A stretch of DNA of 64,000 nucleotides from Lysinibacillus alkalisoli (GCF_014643595.1 NZ_BMJT01000003.1:248001-312000); one strand, 5' to 3'; shown: positions 44,650 through 54,288, counted from the first letter of the stretch. Numbers and translations: made by a program. Notes: generated from the letters alone by a model not told the origin.

Positions 44650-44809
44650 AAAACTTCTGTTAAGGTTTTTGTAGGAGGGTTAGCCATAATTTAGGCAATC
44701 TTCCTTTTACCAAGAAATCGAGAAAAGCGGGGGGATTTGATTTTTACGAATGTTAAATATGGTGTATGGGGATGCACAACATATTAATTAAATCAAAGGG
44801 GTTGGAAAT

Positions 44810-45910
44810 ATGGAAAAAACATACTCACCAGGTTTAGACGGTGTCATTGCAACAGAAACACAATTATCGTTTTTAGACACAGTGAATAGTCAAATTATTT
44901 TACGTGGCTATGACTTAATTGATTTATCAAAAGAAAACGTTTACTTAGATATTGTACATCTTTTGCTTAATGGCACATTGCCAACAAATGAAGCACGTAA
45001 AGCATTAGAAGATGACTTGAAACAAAAATACGTTATTCCACAAGCAATTATCAAAATTTTTAAACTACTTCCTAAAAACACGCATCCAATGGATGGTTTA
45101 CGCACAGGTATTTCAGCATTAGCGGGTTATGATGAGCATATTGATGACCGTTCAGCTGAAAGAAATATGGAGCGTGCGCATACCTTATTAGGTGCAGTGC
45201 CTACTATCGTAGCGGCAAGCTACCGTGTACTACAAGGACAAGATGTAGTGCAACCTGATCAACGTCTCTCTTATAGTGGTAACTTCTTTTATATGATTAC
45301 AGGTAATAAGCCAACGCCTGTCCAAGAAAAAATCTTTGATCAATCTTTACTCTTATATAGTGAACACGAAATGCCAAACTCGACATTTGCAGCTCGTGTT
45401 ATTGCATCTACACAAGCCGATTTATACGGGGCATTAACAGGTGCTGTAGCGTCACTAAAAGGTAATTTACATGGCGGTGCCAACGAAGCTGTAATGTATA
45501 TGTTATTAGCAGGTAAAGATGTTACTGGTTTTGAAAAATTGTTGTATGAGAAATTGGCAAATAAAGAAAAAATTATGGGCTTTGGTCACCGTGTCTACAT
45601 GAAAAAGATGGATCCACGCGCTTTAATTATGAAAGAAGCATTAAAAGTGTTATGTGAAGAAAAAGGGGACGACTTATTATATCGCATGTGTGTGGCTGGA
45701 GAGGCCATTATGGAGAAGGAAAAAGGCTTATATCCAAACTTGGATTATTATGCGGCACCTGTGTATTACTTATTAGGTTTACCTATTGAAATTTATACAC
45801 CTATTTTCTTCAGTGCACGCACAGTTGGTTTATGTGCACATGTTGTGGAGCAACATGACAATAACCGATTATTCCGCCCACGTGTTAATTATGTAGGCGA
45901 GCGTCAATAA
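44810..45910 (+). CDS. mmgD: 2-methylcitrate synthase
   Basis: Citrate-synthase-family enzyme joining propionyl-CoA and oxaloacetate to 2-methylcitrate. 366 residues, the short Gram-positive type. Catalytic segments are visible: SEHEMPNSTFAARV (His), SLKGNLHGGANEAVM (His) and the Asp region in ALKVLCEEKGDD/NLDYYAAPV. The assignment to methylcitrate rather than citrate comes from the next two genes. AAGGGGTTGG lies before the ATG. Confidence 0.9.
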   Translation: MEKTYSPGLDGVIATETQLSFLDTVNSQIILRGYDLIDLSKENVYLDIVHLLLNGTLPTNEARKALEDDLKQKYVIPQAIIKIFKLLPKNTHPMDGLRTGISALAGYDEHIDDRSAERNMERAHTLLGAVPTIVAASYRVLQGQDVVQPDQRLSYSGNFFYMITGNKPTPVQEKIFDQSLLLYSEHEMPNSTFAARVIASTQADLYGALTGAVASLKGNLHGGANEAVMYMLLAGKDVTGFEKLLYEKLANKEKIMGFGHRVYMKKMDPRALIMKEALKVLCEEKGDDLLYRMCVAGEAIMEKEKGLYPNLDYYAAPVYYLLGLPIEIYTPIFFSARTVGLCAHVVEQHDNNRLFRPRVNYVGERQ

Positions 45911-46029
45911 CTGTAACGAAGCTAGTAACGTATTACAAATGGATGATACTCACTACTGACGGGCGTACAATCACCACGCTCATCCGTCCATAGTATACAA
46001 AATTAACAATTGAAAGGGAAGTGCTTGTA

Positions 46030-47466
46030 TTGATTAAAACAAATGACATTTCAAAAACAGACCAACTATTAGAAGATATTGCAGACTACGTCTTAAATAC
46101 GGAGATTACGAGTGAAGAGGCGTTCGAAACAGCGAGATACGTATTGATTGATACGTTAGGTTGTGGGATTTTAGCATTGCAATATCCAGAGTGTACAAAA
46201 CTATTAGGGCCTGTTGTTAAAGGTACTGTTGTTCCAAATGGTACGCATGTCCCAGGTACATCTTATGTACTTGACCCTGTTAAAGGCGCATTTAATATTG
46301 GTTGTATGATTCGTTGGCTAGATTATAATGACACATGGTTAGCAGCAGAGTGGGGTCACCCATCGGATAACTTAGGCGGTATTTTAGCTGTAGCAGATTA
46401 TATTAGTCGTGTTAATGTATCCCAAGGTAAACCAGCGTTAAAAGTGCGCGAAGTATTAGAGATGATGATTAAAGCGCATGAAATCCAAGGTGTGTTGGCA
46501 CTAGAGAATAGTTTAAATCGCGTAGGTATTGACCATGTGCATTTTGTTAAAGTGGCATCAACAGCAGTCGTGACAAAGGCATTAGGTGGTACTCGTCAAG
46601 AAATTATTAACGCTTTATCCCATGCATGGATTGATGGCGCAAGCTTACGTACGTACCGTCATGCACCGAATACAGGTTCACGTAAATCATGGGCAGCAGG
46701 TGATGCTACAAGTCGTGCGGTACATTTAGCAATGATGGCGGTAACAGGTGAAATGGGTTATTCAACTGCATTAACAGCACCAGTATGGGGCTTCCAAGAT
46801 GTTGTATTTAATAAACAAGAACTTGTATTAGCTCGCCCACTTGCTTCATATGTTATGGAGAATGTACTATTTAAAGTATCATATCCAGCCGAGTTCCATG
46901 CACAAACGGCAGCAGAATGTGCTGTGCAATTACATGATGAAATTAAAGACCGTCTAGATGAGGTTGAGCGCATTCAAATTACTACACATGAGTCAGCTAT
47001 TCGCATCATTGATAAGGAAGGGCCATTAAATAACCCAGCCGACCGTGACCACTGTATTCAGTATATTACAGCAGTTGGTTTAATCCATGGTGATATCGTA
47101 GCCGACCATTATGAAGATGAAGCAGCGGCAGACCCACGCATTGATGCACTACGCGATAAAATGGTAGTCGTAGAAAATGAGCAATATACGATTGACTATT
47201 TAGATCCAGATAAACGTTCGATTGCAAATGCTGTACAAATCTTCTATAAAGATGGTACATCTTCGGAGAATGTTACTTGTGAATATCCACTAGGGCATCG
47301 TTTCCGTCGTGAAGAAGCTTATCCACAAATTGAAGCGAAATTTAACGCTAATATGGCAACACACTTCGCTCAAAAACAATTTACACAAATTCAAGAAGCT
47401 TGTTTAGATCAAGAGTATTTGCCAAATATGGATGTACATGAATTTGTGAATTTATTTGTAAAATAG
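46030..47466 (+). CDS. mmgE: 2-methylcitrate dehydratase (MmgE/PrpD)
   Basis: Dehydrates 2-methylcitrate to 2-methylaconitate. 478 residues, single large MmgE/PrpD domain; [20 protein letters not shown] near the start and [20 protein letters not shown] are family hallmarks. TTG 46030 is preferred: AAAGGGA (46013-46019) is 10 bases away, but only 1 base from the in-frame GTG at 46021. It follows mmgD after 119 bp containing a weak hairpin. Confidence 0.9.
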   Translation: MIKTNDISKTDQLLEDIADYVLNTEITSEEAFETARYVLIDTLGCGILALQYPECTKLLGPVVKGTVVPNGTHVPGTSYVLDPVKGAFNIGCMIRWLDYNDTWLAAEWGHPSDNLGGILAVADYISRVNVSQGKPALKVREVLEMMIKAHEIQGVLALENSLNRVGIDHVHFVKVASTAVVTKALGGTRQEIINALSHAWIDGASLRTYRHAPNTGSRKSWAAGDATSRAVHLAMMAVTGEMGYSTALTAPVWGFQDVVFNKQELVLARPLASYVMENVLFKVSYPAEFHAQTAAECAVQLHDEIKDRLDEVERIQITTHESAIRIIDKEGPLNNPADRDHCIQYITAVGLIHGDIVADHYEDEAAADPRIDALRDKMVVVENEQYTIDYLDPDKRSIANAVQIFYKDGTSSENVTCEYPLGHRFRREEAYPQIEAKFNANMATHFAQKQFTQIQEACLDQEYLPNMDVHEFVNLFVK

Positions 47467-47478
47467 GAGGCAATACAC

Positions 47479-48387
47479 ATGGCTTGGATTGTGGAAAAAC
47501 CTAAAACACAACAACAATTAGCACAACAATTTTTGACTTTGATGAAGGCGCCTGATATTTTGCAAATCCCAGGTGCGCATGACGCCATGGCTGGCTTAGT
47601 CGCAAGAAATATAGGTTTTGATGTTTTATATTTATCTGGTGCAGCATATACAGCAAGCCGAGGGTTACCTGATTTAGGTGTTATTACATCCGAGGAAGTA
47701 GCCAATCGTGCAAGAGAAATTATTCGTGCAACAAATTTGCCAATGTTAGTTGATATTGATACAGGCTTTGGTGGTGTACTAAACGTAGCACGTACGGCGC
47801 GTGAGATGGAAGAAGCAGGTGTTGCAGCTGTACAAATCGAAGACCAAGATCTGCCCAAAAAATGTGGTCACCTAAATGGCAAAAACTTAGTGAGCTGTGA
47901 TGAGATGGTGCAAAAGATTAAAATGATTAAACAAGTAGCGCCAACATTAGTGGTAGTAGCTCGCACAGATGCAAGAGGTGTGGAGGATTTAGAGAGTGCA
48001 ATTGATCGTGCCAAAGCTTATGTAGAAGCGGGGGCAGATGCTATTTTCCCAGAAGCACTTCATGACGAGGCAGAGTTTGCTCGCTTCTCAAACGAAATTC
48101 AAGTGCCGTTACTCGCAAATATGACAGAGTTTGGCAAGACACCGTATTATACAGCAGACGAATTTAAGGAAATGGGCTATGCCATGGTCATCTATCCTGT
48201 GACATCATTACGTGTAGCAGCTAAAGCTTATGAGCGTGTATTTACGATGATTCGCGATAAAGGTACACAAGCTGATGCTGTAGAAGATATGCAAACACGC
48301 AGTGAATTGTATGAGGCAATTGCATATGACGACTTTGAATCATTAGATACTAACATTGCCAAAACAGTTTTAACAAAAGAACAATAA
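47479..48387 (+). CDS. prpB: methylisocitrate lyase
   Basis: PEP-mutase/isocitrate-lyase-fold enzyme splitting 2-methylisocitrate into pyruvate and succinate. 302 residues. LPMLVDIDTGFGGVLN is the Mg-binding segment and DLPKKCGHLNGK holds the catalytic KKCGH loop. AGGAGG lies 8 bases before the ATG, and the gene starts 12 bp after mmgE. With mmgD and mmgE it completes the methylcitrate cycle apart from the shared aconitase step. Confidence 0.93.
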   Translation: MAWIVEKPKTQQQLAQQFLTLMKAPDILQIPGAHDAMAGLVARNIGFDVLYLSGAAYTASRGLPDLGVITSEEVANRAREIIRATNLPMLVDIDTGFGGVLNVARTAREMEEAGVAAVQIEDQDLPKKCGHLNGKNLVSCDEMVQKIKMIKQVAPTLVVVARTDARGVEDLESAIDRAKAYVEAGADAIFPEALHDEAEFARFSNEIQVPLLANMTEFGKTPYYTADEFKEMGYAMVIYPVTSLRVAAKAYERVFTMIRDKGTQADAVEDMQTRSELYEAIAYDDFESLDTNIAKTVLTKEQ

Positions 48388-48472
48388 CATAACACAAATT
48401 TGTTAGACATCTCTCCTAAAAATAGCCAATGAAGTAAAAACTCAAATGTTGAATAAAATGTGACGAGAACGA

Positions 48473-48511
48473 ACACAGAAGGTACATTATGTACTTTCTG
48501 TGTTTTTATGA
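48473..48511 (+). terminator. intrinsic terminator
   Basis: ACACAGAAGGTAC and GTACTTTCTGTGT form a stem (one mismatch), followed by TTTT. Confidence 0.75.
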
Positions 48512-48657
48512 ATGAAACAATCGTACGTATGCTTTGGGAATACTTTTATTGAACGAAGTTAAACATTCAAAATATTTGGTGAGCATAGCAGTTATAAAAG
48601 AAATGAAAAAGCATAAAGGCATCTTTAACAGTGTGAGGGTGCACGTATGTCATCATA

Positions 48658-48686
48658 TTGTCAAAAAGACGAAAGAAGCGTATAGT
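48658..48686 (+). promoter_or_regulatory. sigma-A promoter of the MarR-MFS operon
   Basis: TTGTCA (48658-48663), exactly 17-bp spacer, TATAGT (48681-48686). Confidence 0.75.
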
Positions 48687-48693
48687 AGAATTA

Positions 48694-48713
48694 TTGTTTA
48701 CCTAGGTAAACAA
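48694..48713. promoter_or_regulatory. perfect 20-bp MarR operator palindrome
   Basis: TTGTTTACCTAGGTAAACAA is fully self-complementary, lying over the expected transcription start and abutting the ribosome binding site of the MarR gene. Confidence 0.8.
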
Positions 48714-48725
48714 AAGGAGGCCAAT

Positions 48726-49124
48726 ATGAATCCGTTATTTCATAAGTTATTTCAACAAAATCGTTATTTAACGAATCAATTAAATGATGTATTACAGCCT
48801 TTTGGTTTATTTAGCTCGCAGTGGACAATTATTTATTGTCTTGCACAACATGAAACGATGACATTGACTCAAATATGGCGTTATATTAACGTCGAGGCAC
48901 CGACCGTGACAAGGACTGTAAATCGCTTAGAGAAGCTAGGGTGGGTGAGGCGTATTGAAGGAATGGACAAGCGTGAAAAAATCATAGCTTTAACAAGTAA
49001 GGCACAACAACAATTGCCGCGTATTCTTGTCGAAATCCAAGCATTTGAAGCTCAAATGTTAGGTTCTTTAACCGAAGAAGAACAGCGACAATTCATGCGT
49101 TTATTGCAAAAGATGAAAGGTTGA
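48726..49124 (+). CDS. MarR family transcriptional regulator
   Basis: 132-residue winged-helix repressor. Core wHTH is MTLTQIWRYINVEAPTVTRT, followed by the wing sequence LGWVRRIEGMDKREKIIAL, and the end helices dimerise. The ATG at 48726 follows AAGGAGG; the longer open frame starting at 48534 covers the promoter and is not used. It almost certainly represses itself and the co-transcribed MFS exporter by binding the 20-bp palindrome, and releases it on a ligand such as a drug or phenolic. Confidence 0.9.
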   Translation: MNPLFHKLFQQNRYLTNQLNDVLQPFGLFSSQWTIIYCLAQHETMTLTQIWRYINVEAPTVTRTVNRLEKLGWVRRIEGMDKREKIIALTSKAQQQLPRILVEIQAFEAQMLGSLTEEEQRQFMRLLQKMKG

Positions 49125-49129
49125 GTGAT

Positions 49130-50317
49130 TTGAAACAAGTAGCAGAAAAAATATGGACACCGCGTTTTATTAGTTTATTTTTAACAAACTTAGCTGTGTT
49201 CTTTGTGTTTTATGGTTTAGTGACAACACTGCCTTTGTATGCTATTGATGCATTGGGGCAAACAGATAAAGAAGCAGGCTTATTATTGTCGGTGTTTTTA
49301 TTATCAGCGATTATTGTAAGACCTTTTTCAGGCAAGTTATTAGATGTTATCGGGAAACGAAAAATGCTGTTAATCGGTTTAGCGATTTATTTTTTATGTA
49401 CTATTTTATATTTATGGATTAAGCCTTTATGGTTATTATTAGGTTTGCGGTTTTTCCATGGGATTTGGTTTAGTATTATTACAACAGCAGCAGGTTCTTT
49501 AGCAGCAGATATAGTACCCAATAGCAAAAAAGGTACAGGTTTAGGTTATTATTCTATGTCAACAAACTTAGCTATCGTTGTAGGGCCTTTAGTTGGCTTG
49601 TTAATTATTCAAAAGGGTGATTTTAATACACTATTTCTCGTATTGAGTAGTGTGGTATTTTTAGGCGGCTTGTTAGCATTGACCATTAAAACACATGATC
49701 TAGCAGCGCCGAAAAAAACAAAGCTCGTATTTCAATGGGGTGACCTGTTTGAGAAGCCATCTGTCCCAATCGCTTTTATCGCTTGCCTAAGTTCATTTGC
49801 TTATGCAAGTGTGTTATCATTTATTTCGGTCTACGCTCAGCAGCAGGGTTTAATGGCAGCAGCTAGTTGGTTTTATGCCGTATTTGCTGCTGCCATGATT
49901 AGTACAAGACCGTATGTTGGTAAATTGTATGATAAAAAAGGACCGCGTGCTGTTATTGTACCTTCGTTTCTCTTTTTTGCGGCAGGGCTGTTTTTACTTG
50001 GCTATGCGGAAGGTACAGGGCTGTTTTTATTAGCGGGTGCATTTGTTGGGATTGGTTATGGCTCATTGAATATGAGTTTACAAACACAAGCGATTCAAGC
50101 GACAACACCTGATCGTAGCAGCTACGCCACTGCCACTTATTTTACTTTGTTTGATGTTGGCATTGCTGTTGGTTCATTTGTTTTAGGGATGATAGCAAGT
50201 CAATTTACGTACAAAGTGGTGTATCTTTTCTCTGCTGTGTTTGCACTCCTTGTGTTAGCCTTGTATTTGTTAATTTATCGTAATGTCAAGCAGGAAAAAC
50301 AAATTGAATCACTATGA
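49130..50317 (+). CDS. MFS transporter, probable drug exporter
   Basis: 395-residue, 12-helix major facilitator. Motif A appears as GKLLDVIGKRKM after helix 2 and again as GKLYDKKGPRAVI in the second half. The TTG at 49130 is chosen because GAAAGG (49115-49120) is 9 bases upstream; an in-frame TTG at 49121 touches it. It follows the MarR gene directly and is controlled with it. The end overlaps the convergent RNase H gene by 6 bp. Confidence 0.87.
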   Translation: MKQVAEKIWTPRFISLFLTNLAVFFVFYGLVTTLPLYAIDALGQTDKEAGLLLSVFLLSAIIVRPFSGKLLDVIGKRKMLLIGLAIYFLCTILYLWIKPLWLLLGLRFFHGIWFSIITTAAGSLAADIVPNSKKGTGLGYYSMSTNLAIVVGPLVGLLIIQKGDFNTLFLVLSSVVFLGGLLALTIKTHDLAAPKKTKLVFQWGDLFEKPSVPIAFIACLSSFAYASVLSFISVYAQQQGLMAAASWFYAVFAAAMISTRPYVGKLYDKKGPRAVIVPSFLFFAAGLFLLGYAEGTGLFLLAGAFVGIGYGSLNMSLQTQAIQATTPDRSSYATATYFTLFDVGIAVGSFVLGMIASQFTYKVVYLFSAVFALLVLALYLLIYRNVKQEKQIESL

Positions 50318-50707
50318 TTTTTGCGCTTGAATGGCTTTACGCGCAAGGTGATCAGCCGCTTTGTTTTGTGCGTCTGGCAACCATGTAATGTAAAACATAT
50401 CAAAATTTTGGATAATGTCCATTGCTTCTTTTAACAAAGGTTGGTATAATGGGTTCTTAACATAGTTTTTTTCAATGGAAGAAACTACAATTTTAGAATC
50501 TGACTTGGCCGCAACAAAGTTTGCGCCAAGTTTTTTTACTTCCTGCAAACCGCGAATTAATGCAGTAAATTCTGCAATATGATTATTCGTTGGTTGAATG
50601 GGCTCACTTAATTGAATAAGATGTCCTTCGCCTCGAATAAAAATACCAATACCACTAAGACCTGGATTGCCAGCGCTGGCACCATCTACGAATAATTCAA
50701 TCATCAT
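50312..50707 (-). CDS. ribonuclease HI family protein (YpeP-like)
   Basis: 131-residue RNase H-fold protein that would cut RNA in RNA:DNA hybrids. The acidic catalytic residues are in place: Asp in FVDGASAGNPG (near 8), Glu in HIAEFTALIRGL, Asp in KSDSKIVV and Asp in LPDAQNKAADHLARKA. AAGGAG precedes two adjacent ATGs; either may be the start. Divergent from a zinc-finger gene, as ypeP/ypeQ are in B. subtilis. Confidence 0.85.
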   Translation of the reverse strand: MMIELFVDGASAGNPGLSGIGIFIRGEGHLIQLSEPIQPTNNHIAEFTALIRGLQEVKKLGANFVAAKSDSKIVVSSIEKNYVKNPLYQPLLKEAMDIIQNFDMFYITWLPDAQNKAADHLARKAIQAQKS

Positions 50708-50795
50708 GACAACTCCTTACTGTATCGTTCTTCCTAGTATAGCAAAAGAGGAGACATGTGCTAAAATAAAAAATCATGAAAGAAAGGTGATTGAT

Positions 50796-50984
50796 GTGAC
50801 ACAACCATCTCTTATTGAAAATATGGACCAGTTACATGATGCTTATTGTAAAGACTGCCCGATTAAAGCGGTTTTACGTAAAGAGCAAGGGAAGCGTAAG
50901 GCGCATGAATTTTGCATTACGACTTGCTCCGTTGGTCATAAATTAAAAGAGTTAGGAAACTCACTTCTTCAGCAAAAATCGTAG
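50796..50984 (+). CDS. small zinc-finger protein (YpeQ-like)
   Basis: 62-residue protein with four clustered Cys/His: AYCKDCPI and FCITTCSVGHKL form a probable zinc site (CxxC...CxxxCxxxH). GTG start at 50796 with GAAAGGTGAT upstream; an upstream in-frame extension lacks a ribosome binding site. Role unknown. The ypeP/ypeQ-like neighbourhood supports the call. Confidence 0.7.
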   Translation: MTQPSLIENMDQLHDAYCKDCPIKAVLRKEQGKRKAHEFCITTCSVGHKLKELGNSLLQQKS

Positions 50985-51065
50985 GCGTTATGTCTGCGAT
51001 TTTTGTTGTGTTAGGATTGGTTTTATATAAAAGCGGGGAATTACATCAGTGAAGGGGGAATGAAT

Positions 51066-51617
51066 ATGGGAAGAGCATCAGCGAAAGATTTTTCTACAGA
51101 AATGTATTACGAAGCATTGCACTTCTCTTCATTGGCTCAACTCGAAAGTGATGATGTCTTAAAAAGACGTTATTCACGCTTTGCTATTATTAGCTATGCC
51201 ACTTCATTTGAGGCGCTATTAAATTATTATTTGCGCAAAGAAACATCTGAGCTGAAGGGAAATCAGTACCGAGATGTCTTTAATTATTTGCAATATGGAC
51301 GTCCACAATATGAGCCGCCTCATATTTTAAATACGGTGCGCAGTAAAATTGAATTGTTAGGGAAGTTAACAAAAGGAGAAAGTAAAATTGTATTAGATAG
51401 CTTTGCCTTTAAACAATTTGAAGAAGATATTATTCATTTACGCAATAATATTTTACATTACGCTCATGGCAATTTTTCGGAAGTATACGGCGCTACATTG
51501 CACGAGGCAGCGGCGAAAGGAGCAAGTGCATTACAACATGTTTTGGCAGAAATGAAAGAAAATTTAAATGTCATTCCACCGAGCTTCTTTGGTGTTATGA
51601 AAGTTGAAGTAAGTTAA
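51066..51617 (+). CDS. HEPN-like helical protein, unknown
   Basis: 183 residues, all-helical. Near residue 122 the sequence HLRNNILHYAHG has Arg-x4-His, the ribonuclease motif of HEPN domains (usually RN...H), preceded by a long helix FAIISYATSFEALLNYYL typical of that fold. No toxin/antitoxin partner lies beside it. The ATG at 51066 is used because GAAGGGGGA ends 7 bases upstream; the ATG at 51060 almost touches it. Function not known. Confidence 0.6.
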   Translation: MGRASAKDFSTEMYYEALHFSSLAQLESDDVLKRRYSRFAIISYATSFEALLNYYLRKETSELKGNQYRDVFNYLQYGRPQYEPPHILNTVRSKIELLGKLTKGESKIVLDSFAFKQFEEDIIHLRNNILHYAHGNFSEVYGATLHEAAAKGASALQHVLAEMKENLNVIPPSFFGVMKVEVS

Positions 51618-51675
51618 TGTATTGTTAGGATAAAAGGTGCTACAATAAGTATCGTGTGTAGAGGAGGCATCTTTT

Positions 51676-52257
51676 ATGAAAAAACAACTGGTCGTCATGA
51701 TGTTTACCATATTACTCATCATAACCGGATGTAGCAATTACAAAGTAAAACAGGAAACAGACATTGAAGTCCAAGATTTTACCCATAAGGATCAACGCGG
51801 TGAGGAAGTATCATTAGAAGATTTAAAAGGTTCACCGTGGTTGGCTACTTTTTTATTTACCAATTGCACCACAGTATGTCCGCCTATGACAGCTAACTTA
51901 ACAGAAGTCCAAGAAGCTCTTAAAGAAGCAGGCGTAGAAGATTATAAAATTGTAGCCTTTAGTATTGACCCTGACAATGACTCACCAGAAGTCATCCAAG
52001 CCTATTTAGATAAGTATCCGATTGTAGACGAGAGTAAATGGCATTACTTAACAGGCTATGATCAAACGTACATCGAACAATATGCGAAAAAATCATTCAA
52101 TGCGCATGTAAAAGATGACGTAAATTCTGACCAAGTCATTCATACAACCTACTTTCATCTTGTAACACCTGACGGGAAAGCGATTAAGTCTTATGACGGT
52201 ATTGACGTACCAGTCGAGGTGATTGTAGAAGATTTAAAAACATTAGGTAAGAATTAA
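51676..52257 (+). CDS. SCO1/SenC family copper-chaperone lipoprotein
   Basis: Membrane-anchored thioredoxin-fold protein that delivers copper to or reduces the CuA site of cytochrome c oxidase. 193 residues; signal peptide and lipobox IITGCS (Cys near 19). The copper motif CxxxC is FTNCTTVCPPM (near 63-67) and the third ligand His is in VIHTTYFHLVTPDG (near 159). GAGGAGG precedes the ATG. B. subtilis YpmQ is the counterpart. Confidence 0.92.
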   Translation: MKKQLVVMMFTILLIITGCSNYKVKQETDIEVQDFTHKDQRGEEVSLEDLKGSPWLATFLFTNCTTVCPPMTANLTEVQEALKEAGVEDYKIVAFSIDPDNDSPEVIQAYLDKYPIVDESKWHYLTGYDQTYIEQYAKKSFNAHVKDDVNSDQVIHTTYFHLVTPDGKAIKSYDGIDVPVEVIVEDLKTLGKN

Positions 52258-52274
52258 AGTAGAGTAAGGCATAG

Positions 52275-52307
52275 AAAACCCACCTTGAGAATTTCAAGGT
52301 GGGTTTT
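52275..52307. terminator. bidirectional terminator
   Basis: AAAACCCACCTTGA and TCAAGGTGGGTTTT form a perfect 14-bp stem between convergent genes. Confidence 0.92.
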
Positions 52308-52308
52308 A

Positions 52309-53208
52309 TTAGGTGTGCATTTCATGGTCATTTGTTTTATTTAGTGCACGCAATAAGTGGAACTGTTCAAACTGTGCGGCTAAATTGCCTACTAAAATGA
52401 AACTTCCACCTACAATGATTTGTATGGTAATCGCTTCATGTAAAAATAAAGCAGCAAATGCAGCAGCAAAGATAGGTTCAGCAGAGAAAATTAAGCCTGT
52501 GTGTGTAGGTGATGTATGCTGTTGTACAACAGCTTGTGTAATAAAACAAAAGGCACTACATACAATACCTAAACCTAAAATAGCTATCCACTCATTTGAT
52601 GTTTGTGGTAGTTGTGGCGTTTCATAAGTGATGCAAAGAGCAAGTGCAATCAAACCTGCAAACCCTAATTGGTAGACACCGTATGTAATGGAGTCAACAC
52701 GTGTTGTAAAGCGCCCATTTAAAATTAAATAAGTAGAGTAAGCCAGTGCTGCTAACACCATGTAAAAATCGCCTGGCTGAATAGATAGTGAACCCTTCAA
52801 TGTTAAAATAGCGATGCCAATCAGCGTGAAGGCTACAGCGAAGCCAATGGCGCGAGTTGGTAATTTTTTATCAATAATGCTAGCCATAATCGGCACCATC
52901 ACGACAGTTAATGACAAAATAAAACCTGCATTTGCAGCCGAAGTTGTTTCCAAACCAATTAAACTAAAAGCAAATACAATGAATAAGAGAAAGCCTTGGA
53001 TAAAGGCGTATTGTAATGTTTTAATTGTTACTTTAATCATGCGTTGATAAAAGATAATGCCAGCAACAATAAAGGCGAGCAAACAGCGTTGCGCTACGAT
53101 ATTAAATGTGGACATTGTTTCAGCGCCTATAATCATAAATGTATAGGACAACCCCCAAAACATCGTCACAATTAACATTAATCCATTTGCTTTCATTTGT
53201 GTACTCAT
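52309..53208 (-). CDS. EamA/DMT-family transporter
   Basis: 299-residue, about 10-helix drug/metabolite transporter with two EamA repeats: the first starts LMLIVTMFWGLSYTFMIIG, the second around FYMVLAALAYSTYLILNGRF and ends with SAEPIFAAAFAALFLHEAI. Substrate unknown. It is divergent from a LysR gene (144 bp), which probably controls it. Confidence 0.87.
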   Translation of the reverse strand: MSTQMKANGLMLIVTMFWGLSYTFMIIGAETMSTFNIVAQRCLLAFIVAGIIFYQRMIKVTIKTLQYAFIQGFLLFIVFAFSLIGLETTSAANAGFILSLTVVMVPIMASIIDKKLPTRAIGFAVAFTLIGIAILTLKGSLSIQPGDFYMVLAALAYSTYLILNGRFTTRVDSITYGVYQLGFAGLIALALCITYETPQLPQTSNEWIAILGLGIVCSAFCFITQAVVQQHTSPTHTGLIFSAEPIFAAAFAALFLHEAITIQIIVGGSFILVGNLAAQFEQFHLLRALNKTNDHEMHT

Positions 53209-53351
53209 CTTTCATCACCTCAATAAATTACTTCTGTACTATGACAATATCTATAACAACATTTACTATAAGCAATGTATTGAGATTAGTAAAACGAATG
53301 TTTATAATAAGTTATATGAATAAAAATCATGTAAAGAAAAAGGTGCATTAA

Positions 53352-54254
53352 GTGAGCATAATCAAGTACGAAATAGTGAATAAAGTAGCAATGGAAAATA
53401 GTTTTACGCAAGCCGCACAGGTGTTAGGTTTGACACAATCCGCTGTTAGTCATGCGATTTCAAGCTTAGAAAAGCAATACGGGTTTGCCTTATTTCATCG
53501 CAACCGAGCAGGCTTAACAATTACACCAGAAGGTGAAGCGATGCTACGACAAATGCGCCGTGTATTAGAAGCTGAGGAATTAGTACAACAAGAAGCGACT
53601 AATCTTTTAGGCGTAGCCACTGGTACAATCCGTATCGGCGTTATTTCAAGTATTTCATCGAGTTGGATGCCAGGTATTATTCACATGATGGACCAACGTT
53701 TTCCGGGGATTAAGATTGAATTACGAGAGGGCGATTATTATGAGATTGAACGTTGGTTGATGAATGGAGAGATTGAGGCGGGCTTTTTAAATACTTTTGA
53801 GTCTGAACAATTTCAATATATGCCGTTGCGTAAAGACCCCTTACTATGTGTTGTCTCAGAACAGAGTGGTTTTTATCATCACACGCAAATTGACATTCAT
53901 GAACTACAAGATGTCCCGTTTATTTTAATTGATTATAGAGGGGATAATGATGTGCGTAGATTATTGGCCTCATACCATGTGAAGCCGTATATTCGTTTTT
54001 TATTATCCGAAGAAGTGGGCGTATTATCTATGATTAAACATCATTTAGGTATTACCATTTTACCGCAATTATCGATTAATGCATTACCACGAGGTTTGCG
54101 AGTTATTCCGCTACAGCAAGGGAGTTATCGTACAATTGGTTTGGCATTGCGAAAAAATCCATCACCTGCCACAAAACAATTCGTTGCTGTTTTACAGGAC
54201 TGGATTGATGAACAATATGAAAATCGCATACCATCCTCTCCTTTTTTGCGGTAA
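53352..54254 (+). CDS. LysR family transcriptional regulator
   Basis: 300-residue regulator. HTH at residues 7-66 (NSFTQAAQVLGLTQSAVSHA, ISSLEKQYGFALFHRNRAGL) and the effector domain from about 88 (TIRIGVISSISSSWMPGIIH). GTG start at 53352 with AAAGGTG at 53339-53345. Divergent from the EamA exporter, the usual arrangement for regulator and target; 34 bp downstream is the CoaB-like gene, possibly co-transcribed. Confidence 0.87.
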   Translation: MSIIKYEIVNKVAMENSFTQAAQVLGLTQSAVSHAISSLEKQYGFALFHRNRAGLTITPEGEAMLRQMRRVLEAEELVQQEATNLLGVATGTIRIGVISSISSSWMPGIIHMMDQRFPGIKIELREGDYYEIERWLMNGEIEAGFLNTFESEQFQYMPLRKDPLLCVVSEQSGFYHHTQIDIHELQDVPFILIDYRGDNDVRRLLASYHVKPYIRFLLSEEVGVLSMIKHHLGITILPQLSINALPRGLRVIPLQQGSYRTIGLALRKNPSPATKQFVAVLQDWIDEQYENRIPSSPFLR

Positions 54255-54288
54255 ACTACTAAGTAAATGAACGAAAAAAGGTGATACA

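Larger units (their letters stand above)
44462..44809. other. regulatory region of the methylcitrate operon
   Basis: 348 bp with the coaW terminator (44470-44506), a palindrome (44627-44649) and then AT-rich sequence up to the ribosome binding site AAGGGG. No small gene seen. Confidence 0.45.
48388..48725. other. intergenic region with terminator and MarR promoter/operator
   Basis: Contains the prpB-side terminator (48473-48511), the sigma-A promoter (48658-48686) and the 20-bp palindrome (48694-48713) of the MarR operon. The coding frame that runs across it lacks a ribosome binding site. Confidence 0.6.

Noticed and set aside
45911-46029. ATGGA...TCCAT hairpin between mmgD and mmgE
   Set aside because: Stem too short and interrupted to claim a terminator or processing site.
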